DNA from: Neodontobutis hainanensis
Lineage: Eukaryota; Chordata; Actinopteri; Gobiiformes; Odontobutidae
Direction of reading: 5' to 3'
NCBI GenBank assembly: GCA_024349245.1
Contig: JALDNG010000041.1
Coordinates: 3,124,501-3,188,500 of the forward strand
DNA: 64,000 nucleotides
Part shown: positions 60,922-64,000 of the stretch, one piece after another
How positions within the stretch are numbered: position 1 is the stretch's first letter
Layout: the number at the start of each line of letters is the position of its first letter
The notes under the pieces: generated by a model
Databases searched by the model: none
Seen by the model: the letters and a program-made list of their open reading frames with translations, nothing else
What the model was told of the DNA's origin: nothing
Made by a program: the position numbers and the translations under genes

Positions 60922-63888
60922 ATGGGAAAGAGGTATTACTGTGATTACTGTGACCGGTCCTTTCAGGACAACATGCACAACAGGAAAAAACATCTGAATG
61001 GCGTTCAGCATCACAGAGCTAAAAAAGCCTGGTTCGACAACTTTAAAGGTAAGAGCATTCAGTGTTCATTTTTATAAATTTTTTATACAAAAATCTTTTG
61101 ATCTTTTCTTGCCATGTTTACAGATTCTGCAGCCATTCTACTCGAGGAACAAGCAAAAAAACCCTGTAGAAAGTTTCTTCAGAAGGGTAGCTTATACATT
61201 TTCACATGTAACAAACTCACTGAAATCCAAATTATGTTATCTTATTTTGTACGTGTTTCTCCTTCAGGCATTTGTGATTTTGGACCTAACTGCAGGTTTT
61301 CTCACATGTCAGAAGAGGATTTATTTAACCTAAAGTGCCAAGTGGAAGGTAAGTGCCCAAAGGGAGGTGCAGTAATGCAAAAGTTATGAGTCATCTTTGA
61401 ATTCTTATCAGAGACCCTCAAAACATGATGCTTCTTTCAAATATAAATTTAAAAGCCTGTCATCAGAGTCGGTTGGTTTTGTCTGCTCATCTGCACAAGA
61501 GTTGGTTATGGATAGCTTAAATCATAGCAACTGTATTTGCTCAAACCAAAGCATATTATCCTGAACAAAAATTTAAAACACAACATGTTTTTGCCCCCAT
61601 TTTTTCACAATCTTAACTCAAAGATCTAAGACTTTTTCTATGTACAATCAGCCCAGTACAAAAGTCCTATTTCTCTCAAATATTTTTCACAACTCTGTCC
61701 AAATCTGTGTTAGTGAGCAATTAACCTTTGCCGATGGGAACCACAAATGAACATTTAATTCATGGGCAACAGCTCTGGTGGACATTTCTGCAGTCAGCCA
61801 AATGCACGCTCCCTCAAAACTGGCAACATCTGTGGCATTGTGCTGTGTATTAAAACTGCACATTTTAGAGTGGCTTTTTATTGTGGCCAGCCTAAGGCAC
61901 ACCTGTGCAATAATCATGCTCTCTAATCAGAATCCTGATATGCCATATCTGTGAGGTGGATGGATTATCTCGGCAAAGGAAAAGTGCTCACTAAAATAGA
62001 TTTGGACAGAATTGTGAACAATATTTGAGAGAAATGCACCTTTTGTGTATATAAATCTTAGAATTTTGAGTTCAGCTTATAAAAAAATAGGGGGAAAAGT
62101 GTTACGCAAACATTTTTGTTCAGTATAATCAAATCAGTAATTTTGATTTCAGCATTTTTCAAGTATATAGTTGTGCTCATAAATTACATACCCTAGCAAA
62201 ATTTGGAATTTTCTTTAAAAAATAAATTATATTTGATAACACAAAAACATTTATCAGCTTCACTTGACAGCTTGAAGTCTTTTGTGGTAGTTGTGGATGA
62301 GGCTTTTTATTTTCTCAGATGGTAAAGCTGCCAATTCTTCTTGGCAAAAAGCCTTCAGTTCCTGTAAATTCTTGGGCTGTCTTGCATGAACTGCACGTTT
62401 GGAATCTCCCCAGAGTGGCTCAGGGATATTGAGGTCAGGAGACTGAGATGGTCAGTCCAGAACCTTCACTTTATTCTGCTGTGGCCAATGACAGGTCGAC
62501 TTGGCCTTGTTTGGATTGTTGTTATGTTGGAACGTCCAAGTACGTCCCATGTGCAGCTTCTGGGCTGATGAGTGCAAATTTTCTTGCAGTATTTTCTGAT
62601 AACATGTTGCATTCATCTTTTCCTGTGATTTTGTAGCTCACACATCCTCAAAACATCCGTGATCCACCTCCATATTTCACAGAAAGAATGGTGTACCTTT
62701 CATTATAGTCCTTGTTGACTCCTCTCCAAATGTAATGTTTATGGTTGTGGCCAAAAAGTTCAATTTATTTAGGTCTCATCACTTCAAATGACTTAGTTAC
62801 AGAGGTTTTGAGTCTTGTCTCTGGGCTGTTTGGTGTATTGTAAGCAGGATTATTTGTGGCATTTGCGTAGTAATGGCTTTCTTCTGGCAACTTCAACATG
62901 CAGCTCATTTTTCTTCAGGTGCCACCTTATTGTGCATCTTAAAACGGCCACAATACTTTTTTCAGAGTCATGTATTTCAGATGACGTTATTTATGGGTTT
63001 TTCTTCACATCCTGAACAAGTTTCTTTGCAGTTGCGCCTGAAATTTTTGTTTACCTTACCTTTTCATTTTCCACTTCTTAATTAGAGTTTGAACACTGCT
63101 GATTGGCATTCTCAATTCCTTGGATAACCTTTTTAATGTCTTTCCTGTTTTATTCAGTTCCATTACCTTTTCCTGCAGATTGTTTGACAATTCTTTTGCC
63201 ATTTAAATCTGTTTATATCAACTTGTGTGCATGTTATCAGGCCAAAATCACCATAATCAGGGTCATTTGGGTAGTTTCTGTTGTCATTATGATTTAAAAA
63301 AAAACGTAAACACAGTTGTTTAACAATAAATGGCTTCAGCCAACCACTAACTATGAGTGAAAGAAAAGTTTTGTGTTATCATTCCTATTCTCTGAAAAAA
63401 GGCCCAAAAAATTTACAAGTTCTGCCAGGGAACTTATGAGCAGAACTGTAGCATTTAAAAAGGTAATACATTTTTTTTTTTATCTCCCATAACATTGTAA
63501 GAGCTTCAGGCTAAGATGAGTTACAATTCTTTTGCCTCAGGTGAAAACTATCTCAGAGAGGACAGAAATCTGCCTGACCGAAGCATAGAAGAATGGCTCT
63601 CCAGAAGGGAAAAGAAGCAAAATGCCCTTGGTAGCAAAGGGTATGCATGGCCATTTTGTTTTAATACTTAGTCAGACACTTTTTGCATTGCTAATCATTA
63701 TTCTTGTTGATTTAAAATTCATCTCTTTAATTATTTAACCCTGCAGAGACCCCGAAACCGAGGCAGAAGAAAGCCCTGAAGAGAGTGACGTACCTCAGCA
63801 GCTTCTCTCCATCCCTGACCTGCCACCGTCACTTCGGCCTCCTCCTCCAGGCGGATGGAAAGTCAACGTGAACACAGAGTGGGGCTGA
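60922..63888 (+). CDS. zmat5: U11/U12 snRNP 20K protein (ZMAT5), spliced
   Basis: Five coding exons, 60922-61048, 61124-61186, 61268-61348, 63541-63640 and 63747-63888, give 170 residues, the same as human ZMAT5. An N-terminal matrin-type C2H2 zinc finger (YYCDYCDRSF with the HNRKKHLNGVQHH histidines, about 5-31) is followed by a CCCH finger, C-x8-C-x5-C-x3-H (CRKFLQKGICDFGPNCRFSH, about 58-77). The C-terminus is Pro-rich and ends with a conserved PPPPGGW stretch and a terminal WG. The protein is a component of the U11/U12 di-snRNP and acts in minor-class intron recognition in the nucleus. Exons 1-3 are compact; intron 3 (2.2 kb) has grown by two Tc1-type insertions. Confidence 0.96.
61560..62123 (-). 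mobile_element. Non-autonomous Tc1-like element with long inverted repeats
   Basis: Both ends read inwards as CTGAACAAAAAT, followed by CTCAA-ATCTAAGA, ATTTCTCTCAAATATT, TCTGTCCAAATCT and CCTTTGCCGA. The inverted repeats are about 180 bases or longer. On the minus strand the middle keeps only the beginning of a transposase-like frame (near 61800-61740, MSTRAVAHELNVH), which then runs directly into the opposite end. Internal deletion has made it a MITE-like derivative of a common fish Tc1 family. It lies in ZMAT5 intron 3. Confidence 0.8.
62165..63450 (-). mobile_element. Decayed full-length Tc1-like transposon
   Basis: Terminal inverted repeats: left TAGTTGTGCTCATAA with TACATACCCTAGCAAAATTT; right AATTTACAAGTTCTGCCAGGG with TTATGAGCAGAACTGTA. 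It is about 1.29 kb, the usual size for Tc1 elements. The minus strand encodes broken transposase pieces, for example a helix-turn-helix part near 63175-63070 (KTLKRLSKELRMPISSVQTLIKKW). Many stops and frame breaks show it is inactive. Confidence 0.8.
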
Positions 63889-63923
63889 AAGATGTTCACT
63901 TTGAGGTTTAATTCATTAACCGA

Positions 63924-63929
63924 AATAAA
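63924..63929 (+). terminator. Probable ZMAT5 polyadenylation signal
   Basis: Canonical AATAAA 36 bases after the stop codon. It implies a very short 3' untranslated region. Confidence 0.6.
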
Positions 63930-64000
63930 TGGACAAATCACATTCAACACACCCTTTTTGGATACAAGAAGAGTTATACACCAAAGACCTGTTTTTAATG

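Noticed and set aside
1..64000. CRISPR array, bacterial operon or viral integration
   Set aside because: There are no regularly spaced identical repeats, no prokaryotic gene organisation and no recognisable viral gene; all supported genes are spliced vertebrate genes.

Overview
The window is vertebrate nuclear DNA, almost certainly from a ray-finned (teleost) fish. Genes are split into many short exons with GT-AG (a few GC-AG) introns. The proteins read as close orthologues of named vertebrate proteins. The interspersed repeats are fish types: Tc1-like DNA transposons, a Penelope-like element, RTE-like and L2-like LINE ends, and tRNA-derived SINEs. I see nothing bacterial, no CRISPR array and no obvious foreign island.

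Layout: 1-6023 is gene-poor sequence upstream of FAM222A. FAM222A (+) has a small coding exon at 6024-6153 and a large one at 12346-13712, separated by a 6.2 kb intron that looks rich in regulatory sequence. GLTP (-, 16632-17986, 5 coding exons) and GIT2 (-, 19814-28198, 19 coding exons) follow. SGSM1 (+, 29209-37245, 25 coding exons) is divergent from GIT2. SRSF9 (-, 39641-41934, 4 coding exons plus an untranslated one) is convergent with SGSM1 and divergent from PRODH (+, 43648-49167, 14 coding exons). A 6.5 kb stretch with SINE and LINE remains precedes GAL3ST1 (+, 55676-57060, 2 coding exons). A Penelope-like remnant lies between GAL3ST1 and UQCR10 (-, 59795-60159, 2 exons). UQCR10 is head-to-head with ZMAT5 (+, 60922-63888, 5 coding exons), whose third intron holds two Tc1-like elements.

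Exon joins were built by hand from splice sites, reading frame and family similarity. In every gene the phases close exactly: FAM222A 498 aa, GLTP 209, GIT2 706, SGSM1 1273, SRSF9 254, PRODH 620, GAL3ST1 429, UQCR10 62, ZMAT5 170.

The genes do not form one pathway. They cover glycosphingolipid handling (GLTP transfer, GAL3ST1 sulfation), small-GTPase control (GIT2 for Arf, SGSM1 for Rab/Rap), splicing (SRSF9; ZMAT5 in the minor spliceosome) and mitochondrial metabolism (PRODH, UQCR10). In human they map to 12q24 and 22q11-q12, so the window probably keeps an ancestral vertebrate linkage. The most interesting non-genic signals are a degenerate array of 5'-splice-site-like copies in SRSF9 intron 2, a perfect 17-bp hairpin just after an SGSM1 donor beside a GC-AG intron, and a 19-bp-stem hairpin near 53.0 kb. 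I found no clearly new biological system.
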